From: Christensenella sp. UBA3770
GTDB taxonomy: Bacteria; Bacillota; Clostridia; Christensenellales; CAG-1252
DNA: 7,692 nucleotides
Direction: 5' to 3'
NCBI GenBank assembly: GCA_002371075.1
Contig: DFFS01000020.1
Span: 1-7,692 of the forward strand
A program made the position numbers and the translations under genes. Below are positions 1-6,322 of the stretch, piece by piece. Every line of letters starts with the position of its first letter. Positions within the stretch are counted from its first letter, which is position 1. The notes under the pieces were generated by a model that was not told the DNA's origin, searched no databases, and saw nothing but the letters and a program-made list of their open reading frames with translations.

Positions 1-3000
1 CAATCGCTCAGCGATGAGCTTTTCAAAAACCCTACGTCGGAGTATCGCGGCACACCGTTTTGGGCGTGGAACGACGAACTTTCGGAGGAGGAATGCGTTT
101 GGCAGGCGCACGTTTTCAAACAGATGGGCTTCGGCGGCTATCACATGCACCCGCGCGCGGGGCTTGCCACACCGTACCTCGGCGAGAAGTTTATGTCCTG
201 CGTCAAGGCTTGTGTGGAGGACGCCAAAGAGAACAAAATGCTTGCCTGGCTGTACGATGAGGACCGTTACCCCTCCGGCTTTGCGGGTGGGTTCGTCACC
301 AAGGACGGCAGGTTTCGTAGGAGAGGTTTGTTGTTCACAACAAAGAAAAGGGCGGAAGACGCCACGTTTTCAGACGGAAGACAGACGAGTGGCACCCGCC
401 TCCTTGCCACCTACGCCGTACGTCTTTGCTTTGGCAAGTGCTTGGGCTACAAGCGCTTAAACAAGGGAGAACGGGGCTGCGGCAAGCGCTATTACGCCTA
501 TCTCGTCGTAGACGAGCCTACGGACACCTTTAACCAATGCGGCTACGTGGACGCCCTTTGCAAAGAGGCGCTCGACAGTTTTGCCGACATCACGTACGGC
601 GCCTATCAAAAAGTTGTCGGAGAGGAGTTTGGCAAGACGATCCCCGCCATTTTCACCGATGAGCCGCAAACCAAATTCGTGGCGCCGTTCAAATGTTCTC
701 TGTGGGCAAAGTCGGCGGTGATCCCCTGGACGGATGACTTTGCGGAAAGCTACCAAAAGCAGTTCGGCACGGATCTTTTGGACGTTTTGCCGGAGCTGTT
801 TTTCGACGTAAACACAAAAACCCTTTACCGCACCAGATTTACCTATCACACCCATCGCGTGGAGCGCTTTGCGCAAGCGTATGCCGATAACCTCGGCAAA
901 CGAGCGGAGGCGCTGGGCATTCACCTGACGGGGCACCTGATGGAGGAACCCACCCTTGGCACGCAAAGCAGGGCGGTGGGCGAAACCATGCGCCACTACA
1001 AAAACTTCGGGCTTCCGGGCATCGATATGCTGTGCGGCAGGCACGAGTACACGACGGCGTTGCAAACGCGTTCCGTCGTCAGACAAGAGGGCAAAGAGGG
1101 GATGCTGTGCGAGCTGTACGGCGTATCCCGCTGGGCGGTGGAATTCGGAAAGTTCAAAGAGGAGGGGGACTGGCTTGCCTGTTTGGGCGTGACCGTACGC
1201 GTACCGCACCTTTCCTTTTACAGCATGCGTGGCGAAGCCAAGCGTGATTACCCGCCGTCCATCTTTTATCAGGCGCCTTGGTTTGAAAAATACAAGACCA
1301 TCGAGGATCATTTTGCTCGCTTGAACACTGCTTTGACGCGCGGAAAGGCGATCAACGACGTTGCGGTCATTCACCCGATCGAAAGCTATTTCTTGCACTT
1401 CGGCACGGAAAGCACCAACAAAAAAGTTTGCAGCTCTTTGGACAAAAACTTCCTTGATCTTACAGATTGGCTGCTGTTTAACGGCTACGATTTCGACTTT
1501 ATCTCAGAGTCGCTTTTGCCGTCGCAACGTGGGGCTGACCCCCTTGCGGTGGGCAAGTGTCATTACAAGACCATTCTCGTTCCGTCGCTTGAAACGATGC
1601 GTTCTTCCACGTTGGACTATTTGCGCGCGTTCCGCGCCGCGGGAGGCAACGTGATCTTCCTCGGAAAGGTTCCCGCGTACGTGGAGGGGCTCCCCTCCGA
1701 TGAAGCTGTCGCTTTTGCCGCCGAATGCAAGTTGCTCCCCTTTGAAAAAGAGCATGTACTTTCCGTTTTGGATCAAGGGGCGGTTACGATCCGTTCCGAC
1801 AAAAAGGCAGGAGCTTACCTCCTCACTTTCCGTGAGGACGCGGACGGCAGGTGGCTGTTTGTGACCTCGCCGCGCCAAGGTTTTCCGTATCCTCGGTCCG
1901 TCACCGTCACCAACGACAAAAACGTGGTGGAAGACCGGGTCGACATCGGCGTCAAAGGCACGTGGCGCGTGACGGAGTACGATACGATGACGGGTGAGAC
2001 CCGCGTCTTGCCGTCCGTGGTCGAGGATGGCGTGACCTACGTTTCCAAAACCCTTTACAACAACGACAGCTTGCTTTTGCGTTACGACGCAGCGGACGGC
2101 ATAGCTGCCGCCCCTACCGCGGCGAAAAAAACAGCTCTTCGCACCTTTGCGCTTGGCGACCCTATGCGTTATGAGCTTGCCGAACCCAACGCGCTCCTTT
2201 TGGATAAGGCAAAGTGGTCGCTCGGCGGCGTTTTCCACGCAAGGTGCGACCTTGACTACGTGACGTCAAAGGCAAGGAAAGCCCTTGGCTTACCCCCATT
2301 CCGTCCGAATCTGCAACCTTGGGTCAGAGGGGAGGAGGGCGAAAAGTATCCGCTCACCATGCGCTTTGAAGTGCAAAGTGAGGTTGCCCTCCCCGCGCAT
2401 CTCGCGTGTGAGTACAAGGAGTTTACTCTTACCGTAAACGGCACTTTGGTCACGGCGCCGTCCGACGGCTACTACGTGGACAAGGTGATCCGCACCTACC
2501 CGATCGATCTCAAAGGTGGCAAAAACGTCATTGACATCACCATTCCGATGGGCAAGTACGATTGTTGTGAAAACTGTTATCTGCTTGGCGCGTTCGGCGT
2601 ACTATTAAAGGGGACAAAAGCAAAGCTTTTGCCTTTGCCGAAAAAACTGCGTTTCGGGGATGTCACAGAGCAGTTGATGCCCTTCTACAGCGGCAAGATC
2701 ACCTATTTTACGACCTTTGTTTCGGACGGGGAAGAGGCGTTGATCTCCGCCGATTTCGCCTCGGCACTTTTGACCATTAAGGTCAACGACAGCGAAAAGG
2801 ACGTTCTTTTTGCGCCGTACAGCGCGCTCTTGCCCACCCGAAAAGGGGAAAACGACGTTGCGATCACGGCGTACGTTTCACGTCAGAATGCGTTTGGTCC
2901 GGTGCACATTCGCACCAAATACAAGCGCTCGGACAGCCCCAGTTGGTTCCACAGAAAAACCTTGCCGTGGCGGGTCAGGCGCTACGTCTTGGACGTGGGT

Positions 3001-3039
3001 GGCGTCCTCTCCGCGCCCAAGGTGACTTTGGTTAAATAA
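1..3039 (+). CDS. GH106-like glycoside hydrolase, 5'-truncated by window edge
   Basis: The frame is open from base 1 and ends at TAA 3037-3039, giving 1012 visible residues. The start lies just left of the window, because the family's first motif (RGTPFWAWN) is already at bases 46-72. Later landmarks are YDEDRYPSGFAGG (253-291), IFTDEPQ with adjacent acids (649-669), GHLMEEPTLGTQ with a Glu pair at 943-948, and GIDML (1018-1032). A C-terminal beta-rich, galactose-binding-like region with the YLLGAFGV motif lies near 2580-2610. From memory these motifs match a large clostridial and verrucomicrobial family annotated as glycosyl hydrolase and related to GH106 alpha-L-rhamnosidases. The acid pairs are candidate catalytic residues, not proven ones. 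The substrate is probably a rhamnose-containing or similar branched glycan (inference). No secretion signal can be judged. It converges on two esterase-type genes. The first ATG inside the frame (124) is not the true start, since conserved motif sequence precedes it. Confidence 0.85.
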   Translation, partial: QSLSDELFKNPTSEYRGTPFWAWNDELSEEECVWQAHVFKQMGFGGYHMHPRAGLATPYLGEKFMSCVKACVEDAKENKMLAWLYDEDRYPSGFAGGFVTKDGRFRRRGLLFTTKKRAEDATFSDGRQTSGTRLLATYAVRLCFGKCLGYKRLNKGERGCGKRYYAYLVVDEPTDTFNQCGYVDALCKEALDSFADITYGAYQKVVGEEFGKTIPAIFTDEPQTKFVAPFKCSLWAKSAVIPWTDDFAESYQKQFGTDLLDVLPELFFDVNTKTLYRTRFTYHTHRVERFAQAYADNLGKRAEALGIHLTGHLMEEPTLGTQSRAVGETMRHYKNFGLPGIDMLCGRHEYTTALQTRSVVRQEGKEGMLCELYGVSRWAVEFGKFKEEGDWLACLGVTVRVPHLSFYSMRGEAKRDYPPSIFYQAPWFEKYKTIEDHFARLNTALTRGKAINDVAVIHPIESYFLHFGTESTNKKVCSSLDKNFLDLTDWLLFNGYDFDFISESLLPSQRGADPLAVGKCHYKTILVPSLETMRSSTLDYLRAFRAAGGNVIFLGKVPAYVEGLPSDEAVAFAAECKLLPFEKEHVLSVLDQGAVTIRSDKKAGAYLLTFREDADGRWLFVTSPRQGFPYPRSVTVTNDKNVVEDRVDIGVKGTWRVTEYDTMTGETRVLPSVVEDGVTYVSKTLYNNDSLLLRYDAADGIAAAPTAAKKTALRTFALGDPMRYELAEPNALLLDKAKWSLGGVFHARCDLDYVTSKARKALGLPPFRPNLQPWVRGEEGEKYPLTMRFEVQSEVALPAHLACEYKEFTLTVNGTLVTAPSDGYYVDKVIRTYPIDLKGGKNVIDITIPMGKYDCCENCYLLGAFGVLLKGTKAKLLPLPKKLRFGDVTEQLMPFYSGKITYFTTFVSDGEEALISADFASALLTIKVNDSEKDVLFAPYSALLPTRKGENDVAITAYVSRQNAFGPVHIRTKYKRSDSPSWFHRKTLPWRVRRYVLDVGGVLSAPKVTLVK

Positions 3040-3067
3040 AAAAATCGGCTTTCGAGCCGATTTTTTT
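3038..3067. terminator. Bidirectional intrinsic terminator between convergent genes
   Basis: A perfect stem AATCGGCT (3043-3050) / AGCCGATT (3055-3062) encloses a TTCG loop. It is flanked by seven A (3038-3044) and seven T (3061-3067), so it works as hairpin plus U-tract on either strand. It begins inside the stop codon of the glycosidase and lies 19 bp from the stop of the leftward esterase gene, so it should insulate both transcripts. Confidence 0.92.
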
Positions 3068-3085
3068 GTTTCGTTTTTAAGGGTT

Positions 3086-3811
3086 TCAGCCAAGGATGGT
3101 TTTCAGCAGCATCATCGCGGTCATATCGTGCATTTGCCTTGTCGGGTGATTCAGATAATTTGCCAATAGGTCGGTGACCTTTACGCCCGCGGCGATCATC
3201 TTTTTCCACTCGGCATATACGTCGCACACCACCGCGCCGTTTTGCGTGGCAACCTCACGCGCCGCCTCGGCATACACGTCCAAGATGCCGTCGTTCTGCA
3301 GTTTGGCAAAGTTTTTGGCAAGTTTCAAAAGCGGCTTTTCGGTGAGGTGAGGGCTGATTTCCGTGCACATTGCGTTGGGGGTCAGCACAATGCTTTCCGC
3401 GCCCGTTTCCGCAATGCGGCGAAGGATCTCGTTCATCGTGGTTTTATAGTCATCCACGCCGTTTTGTCCCATAAGCGCCGCGTCGTTTAGTGCAAAGCCC
3501 ACCACGACAAGGTCGGGGTGGAAGGAAAGGACGTCCCGCTCCAGCCTTTTGAGCCCGCCTTTTGCGCTGTCACCGCTGATGCCGGCGTTGATCAGGTTAA
3601 ACTGCACCGTGGGATACAGCCCGTTCAGCAGCCTTTTGAGCTTGCTTCCGTACGAACTCTCGGTGTCAAACACCGTGTCCACGTTGCCGTCTTCCTTGAC
3701 AAAGCACTCAAAGCACCCCTGCGTGACGCTGTCGCCCAAAAGCGCGACGGTGACGGCGGGGTTCAAGGAAAGGTTTTGTTGCTTTTTTTGTATTTTCTCA
3801 AGTATTTTCAT
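3086..3811 (-). CDS. SGNH/GDSL-family hydrolase (first of two)
   Basis: This is a 241-residue serine esterase-type protein with no signal peptide, so probably cytoplasmic. Block I is GDSVTQG with nucleophile Ser28. Block II is SGDS around Gly80. Block III is GFALND with Gly105 and Asn109. The terminal block is NHPTRQMHD with likely catalytic His222. The usual Asp three residues before that His is absent (Tyr219), which I recall as typical of this subfamily. SGNH enzymes remove acyl, often acetyl, groups from sugars or lipids; neighbouring a glycosidase, carbohydrate deacetylation is the best guess. I chose ATG 3811 over an upstream in-frame TTG (3826): it gives the usual MKILEKIQ-type start, and the TTG lies upstream of the predicted transcription start. 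No Shine-Dalgarno precedes it. It lies 42 bp behind the second esterase gene on the same strand and may be cotranscribed as well as having its own promoter. Confidence 0.85.
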   Translation of the reverse strand: MKILEKIQKKQQNLSLNPAVTVALLGDSVTQGCFECFVKEDGNVDTVFDTESSYGSKLKRLLNGLYPTVQFNLINAGISGDSAKGGLKRLERDVLSFHPDLVVVGFALNDAALMGQNGVDDYKTTMNEILRRIAETGAESIVLTPNAMCTEISPHLTEKPLLKLAKNFAKLQNDGILDVYAEAAREVATQNGAVVCDVYAEWKKMIAAGVKVTDLLANYLNHPTRQMHDMTAMMLLKTILG

Positions 3812-3817
3812 AGCTAC

Positions 3818-3846
3818 ATCATACAAACGTCGGCGAAAAAAGTCAA
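3818..3846 (-). promoter_or_regulatory. Sigma-A promoter for the 3086-3811 gene, apparently leaderless
   Basis: On the minus strand, TTGACT (3846-3841), a 17-bp spacer, and TATGAT (3823-3818). Six bases follow before the A of ATG at 3811, which is where the transcript would start. No AGGAGG-like element lies between, so the mRNA is predicted to have no or almost no 5' leader. Confidence 0.65.
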
Positions 3847-3853
3847 CCCAAAA

Positions 3854-4612
3854 TCATACGCCGACGATCTCGCAAAAACGTTCAAAGATAAACTTTGCCG
3901 TTTGGCGGGCGCCCTCCGGCGAGAAGTGGCAGCCGTCCGTCTCGCTCAAAAGCCAATCCCCTTGCCCAAAGCGGGGCAGCGTTTTGTCATAGTGGTCAAG
4001 CCACAATTTGTGCGTGTCGACAAAGGGAATGTCGTGCCGTGCCGCCACCCGTTTTGTCGCCTCCGCATAGTCGTCCAACGGATAGTTTACGCCGTTGTAG
4101 GTGGGGGAGAGCACAAAAAGGAGCGCCTTCTCCTGTTTCAAAACGGAAAGCAACTCCTCATAGTCCTGTTCAAAGCGGTCGGGCGTGACAAACTTGCTTT
4201 TGTCCGAGTAAAGCGCGTCGTTGATCCCAAACATCAAAAAGATCGCGTCGGCGCTTTCGCCGTTTGCCGCCTTTCTCGTAAAATCCGCCTGCCTGTTGAT
4301 GGCGCGTCGCACCGTGTTGCCCCCAACGCCGTTTCGTATGACGACGGCTTGCGGGAGATCTCCCTCGCCGCTGACGGCAATGGGTCCGTCAAACCGCTCT
4401 ATCGGCAGCGCTTCCGTTTTGACGATCCCGTCGTAGCGCACCACCGAGAAGTCCGTAAACCTCTTTGCAAACAGTCGCGCAAACTCTGCAACAAAAGTTT
4501 CCTCGGGAGAGCAATGGTTCAACCCCCAAGTGATGCTGTCCCCCACAAAGTCAAGCGTGACGGGGCGGCGGGAAAGGATGTTCTTTTTTAAAGACAAAAG
4601 AGAATCGTTCAT
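3854..4612 (-). CDS. SGNH/GDSL-family hydrolase (second of two)
   Basis: This is a 252-residue esterase-type protein without a signal peptide. It carries all four canonical blocks: GDSITWG with nucleophile Ser26, NGVGGNT around Gly97-Gly98, FGIND with Gly129 and Asn131, and DGCHFSPEG with the Asp226/His229 pair. The Asp-x-x-His spacing is textbook for SGNH hydrolases such as acetylxylan and rhamnogalacturonan acetylesterases. The exact substrate cannot be read from sequence. It differs clearly from the neighbouring SGNH gene in motifs, so the pair are distinct subfamilies rather than a recent duplication. ATG 4612 is the only sensible start, yet the 25 bases before it hold no good ribosome site. 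It is the first gene of a likely two-gene leftward unit facing the glycosidase. Confidence 0.88.
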   Translation of the reverse strand: MNDSLLSLKKNILSRRPVTLDFVGDSITWGLNHCSPEETFVAEFARLFAKRFTDFSVVRYDGIVKTEALPIERFDGPIAVSGEGDLPQAVVIRNGVGGNTVRRAINRQADFTRKAANGESADAIFLMFGINDALYSDKSKFVTPDRFEQDYEELLSVLKQEKALLFVLSPTYNGVNYPLDDYAEATKRVAARHDIPFVDTHKLWLDHYDKTLPRFGQGDWLLSETDGCHFSPEGARQTAKFIFERFCEIVGV

Positions 4613-4623
4613 AATGTTTTACG

Positions 4624-4639
4624 TGTACCGTGCGGTGCA
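4624..4639. promoter_or_regulatory. Imperfect 16-bp palindrome, possible operator
   Basis: TGTACCGTGCGGTGCA matches its reverse complement at 6 of 8 half-site positions. It lies between the candidate -10 and the start codon of the leftward esterase gene, a usual place for a repressor site. The centre is too tight to form an RNA hairpin, so a DNA site is more likely. Function is inferred from position only. Confidence 0.35.
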
Positions 4640-4653
4640 TCGGGTCTGATCAT

Positions 4654-4659
4654 ATTATA
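4654..4659 (-). promoter_or_regulatory. Candidate -10 element (TATAAT) upstream of the 3854-4612 gene
   Basis: A perfect minus-strand TATAAT lies in AT-rich DNA 42 bp before the ATG at 4612, predicting a start near 4647 and a leader of about 35 nt. No good -35 is present at 16-18 bp; the 17-bp position reads AGTTTT. An activator or upstream A/T elements may compensate. Confidence 0.45.
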
Positions 4660-4754
4660 ATACATTTTACGTATATAAAACTGTTTTTCCTTAAGAAAAC
4701 AAAAAAGTTTTTTGCAATCGAATGATAAAACAAACGATCCGATAGTGCGACGCC

Positions 4755-4783
4755 TTGACTATTTTTTGTCGTTGTGGCATAAT
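4755..4783 (+). promoter_or_regulatory. Sigma-A promoter for the SLOG leader RNA
   Basis: TTGACT (4755-4760), exactly 17 bp, then CATAAT (4778-4783). The predicted start is near 4790, which is the first base of the long hairpin that follows. It is divergent from the esterase promoter on the other strand. Confidence 0.8.
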
Positions 4784-4789
4784 AAAGGC

Positions 4790-4925
4790 GCAGAACAACT
4801 ACATACTACGATGAGAGGGGTGCTTTTCTCGGCAAAAGCGCCTCCCATCTCTCGTCGTAGAGTTGTTCTGCAAAACAAGGGGGGCGTTTTTCGGTGCGTT
4901 CCCTAATAAGGAGCGCACTTTTTTT
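4790..4925 (+). ncRNA. Structured leader RNA, riboswitch- or attenuator-like, class unknown
   Basis: The transcript starts at the foot of an extended hairpin (4790-4871). From the base up it has an 11-bp helix (4790-4800 with 4861-4871), a one-sided 5-nt bulge ACATA (4801-4805), and a 12-bp helix (4806-4817 with 4849-4860). Above these come an uneven internal loop (4818 against 4843-4848), a 9-bp helix (4819-4827 with 4834-4842) and a six-base loop. An A/G-rich linker with six G (4879-4884) leads to the terminator hairpin at 4894-4918 and seven U. All three non-Watson-Crick positions in the stems (4812/4854, 4821/4840, 4899/4913) are U-G in rightward RNA; in leftward RNA they would be A-C mismatches. 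It could be a cis-regulator of the downstream SLOG gene or a free-standing small RNA ending at 4925. It matches no riboswitch class I can recall. Pairings were worked out by eye. Confidence 0.7.
4894..4925 (+). terminator. Intrinsic terminator that also traps the SLOG ribosome site
   Basis: GTGCGTTCC (4894-4902) pairs with GGAGCGCAC (4910-4918) over nine positions including one U-G, with loop CTAATAA and a tail of seven T (4919-4925). The sequence AAGGAG (4908-4913), the only Shine-Dalgarno before the TTG start at 4924, lies in the loop and 3' arm. Folding would therefore both end transcription and hide the ribosome site. Confidence 0.8.
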
Positions 4926-5376
4926 GATCATCACCTTTTGCGGGCATTCTCAAATAGCGCAAGACGACTGCTTGTTTGAAAGGACTCTGTCGGCAATAAT
5001 GCAAAGCGTAAAGGAAGAGGTCGTTTGTTTTTATCTCGGCGGCTACGGCGATTTTGATAATATCGCATTGCGTGCTTGCAAAAAGTACAAGGAATCGCAT
5101 CCGACCGTTCGTATTGTGTTTGTCACGCCCTATTTGTCGCAAAGATATTTAAAAAACAGAGAAGTCGTTTTAAAAAGATACGACGAAGTCGTCTTTCCGG
5201 AAATCGAAAACGTATTGCCGCGTTTTGCCATTCTTAAACGAAACGAATGGATGGTGAAAAAGGCGGATTTTGTGATCGCATACGTCAACTACGGGTGGGG
5301 CGGCGCCGCCAATACGTTGGCATACGCCTTCAAACAAAAGAAACCCTTTTTAAATCTCGGACAAAAAGTTTTTTAA
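4924..5376 (+). CDS. SLOG-superfamily (YpsA/DUF1273-like) protein
   Basis: This is a small cytoplasmic protein of 150 residues with a Rossmann-like SLOG fold, predicted to bind a nucleotide-type ligand. It starts with a beta strand and glycine turn (MIITFCGHSQI). It then has GGYGDFD (39-45), KYKESHP and FVTPY (54-70), RNEWMV (106-111), ADFVIAY (114-120) and WGGA (125-128), in the order seen in YpsA/DUF1273-type proteins. The start is TTG 4924, because ITFCGH is the usual family N-terminus and AAGGAG lies 10 bases upstream. The longer reading from GTG 4894 would put the terminator stem inside the coding sequence. The TTG overlaps the terminator U-tract, so expression must depend on the leader RNA. 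No partner gene sits in an operon with it. The biochemical role is unknown: SLOG proteins range from nucleotide-ligand sensors to cytokinin-type hydrolases. Confidence 0.8.
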   Translation: MIITFCGHSQIAQDDCLFERTLSAIMQSVKEEVVCFYLGGYGDFDNIALRACKKYKESHPTVRIVFVTPYLSQRYLKNREVVLKRYDEVVFPEIENVLPRFAILKRNEWMVKKADFVIAYVNYGWGGAANTLAYAFKQKKPFLNLGQKVF

Positions 5377-5411
5377 GGGTGAAAAAAGGATTTGCCAAAA
5401 CAGAAAAAGAA

Positions 5412-5438
5412 AAAGCCGCGTTTTGTTCACGCGGCTTT
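5412..5438. terminator. Terminator between convergent SLOG and GDPD genes
   Basis: AAAGCCGCGT (5412-5421) and ACGCGGCTTT (5429-5438) form a perfect 10-bp stem with a 7-base loop. The leftward transcript gets a long T-rich tail (TTTTTCTTTTTC), while the rightward one has only TTTGATC, so it serves the GDPD gene best and the SLOG gene less well. A perfect 12-bp palindrome, GATCTATAGATC (5439-5450), follows it with no evident role. Confidence 0.8.
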
Positions 5439-5462
5439 GATCTATAGATCAGACGTCGTTAT

Positions 5463-6272
5463 TTATTCGTAATAGACGTCCGTCGTGATGTAATCCGCGC
5501 CGTACAAGGTCGCTTTTTCAAGGGTGGCGCCGTCGTTTACCGTCCAAACGTTCACCTTGAGCCCCGCGTCGTGAAAGGTCTTTACCAATTCCTGCGTCAA
5601 AAGGGTATATTTGACGTCGATGTTCACGCGGTCGGTCAGGCAGCGTTCAAAAACGTTGTCGTTTTCCGTTTGTGAAAGGTATTGCAACTCGATCGTGGGG
5701 TCCGCCTTTTTCACAAGGGAAAGCGGGGGATAATAGAAGGAGATGAACGTAACCTTCTTTCTGTCGTATTCGGTGTCGATGATGCTAAGGATCAAGTCGA
5801 TGTCGTCCTCGTCAAAATAGTCCTTAAACTCAATGACCGCCACCTTGTTTCCCGCCTTGCAGATTTGAAGATAGGTTTCAAACGTGCAAAGGTAGGCTTC
5901 CTTGTTGTTCGTGTCGTTTTTGAGTGGTTTGGAAAGCAGGGTGCTCTTTTTGGTTGACGAAATGGTCTTTTCCGTCCCGTCCGCATAAAGCACGGTGGCG
6001 TCATGGTTGCACACAAAGTAGCCGTCCTTTGTCTTTCGGATGTCCGTTTCAATGCCGTAAAAGCCGAGTTCCGCCGCCGCGGTAAACGCCGCTTCGGTGT
6101 TTCCGAGATAACGTTTGCTGTATCCTCTGTGCGCCACAAATTTCATACCCGTTTCCTCATTCTCGATCGTCGCCGGGTCGGAAGAGCGCGTGCAAGCGGG
6201 GATTAGCCCCAGCAGCATCACGGCAAGGATCAAAACGGCGATGATCAACGATTTTTTACTTCCGAAAGCCAT
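5463..6272 (-). CDS. Glycerophosphodiester phosphodiesterase family lipoprotein
   Basis: This 269-residue protein should hydrolyse glycerophosphodiesters to glycerol-3-phosphate and an alcohol on the outer face of the membrane. A basic N-terminus and hydrophobic stretch (8-26) end in a lipobox-like IPAC with Cys27, so a lipid anchor is likely. The GDPD core is intact: HRG (His48, Arg49), NTEAAF (58-63), ETDIR with Glu75 and Asp77, NHD with His90, VIEFK in mid-protein, and NVWTVND near the C-terminus. These are the known metal and catalytic positions of the family. ATG 6272 follows AGGAGG by 8 bases and is secure. The gene stands alone, with its own promoter and terminator. Substrates could be phospholipid head-group diesters or glycerol-phosphate polymers; the sequence does not decide. 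Confidence 0.9.
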   Translation of the reverse strand: MAFGSKKSLIIAVLILAVMLLGLIPACTRSSDPATIENEETGMKFVAHRGYSKRYLGNTEAAFTAAAELGFYGIETDIRKTKDGYFVCNHDATVLYADGTEKTISSTKKSTLLSKPLKNDTNNKEAYLCTFETYLQICKAGNKVAVIEFKDYFDEDDIDLILSIIDTEYDRKKVTFISFYYPPLSLVKKADPTIELQYLSQTENDNVFERCLTDRVNIDVKYTLLTQELVKTFHDAGLKVNVWTVNDGATLEKATLYGADYITTDVYYE

Positions 6273-6280
6273 TTTTCAGC

Positions 6281-6322
6281 CCTCCTAACTTGATATATAT
6301 CATATATCGCGGGAGATGTCAA
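6281..6322 (-). promoter_or_regulatory. Promoter and ribosome site of the GDPD gene
   Basis: Minus-strand TTGACA (6322-6317), 17-bp spacer, TATATA (6299-6294), then AGGAGG (6286-6281) eight bases before ATG. The predicted start is near 6287, so the leader is only about 15 nt and begins at the ribosome site. The -35 contains the TGA stop (6321-6319) of the gene upstream. A perfect palindrome GATATATATC (6292-6301) overlaps the -10. Confidence 0.8.

Noticed and set aside
457..1398. 313-codon minus-strand open frame
   Set aside because: It is a shadow of the glycosidase, whose conserved motifs span the same bases on the plus strand.
3518..4591. 357-codon plus-strand open frame
   Set aside because: It runs antisense across both SGNH genes, whose catalytic blocks are intact; the plus-strand product shows no family features.
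4790..4871. 82-bp inverted repeat as a MITE
   Set aside because: No target-site duplication is visible, mismatches are all U-G in one strand's RNA, and a promoter fires exactly at its edge; a leader RNA explains it better.
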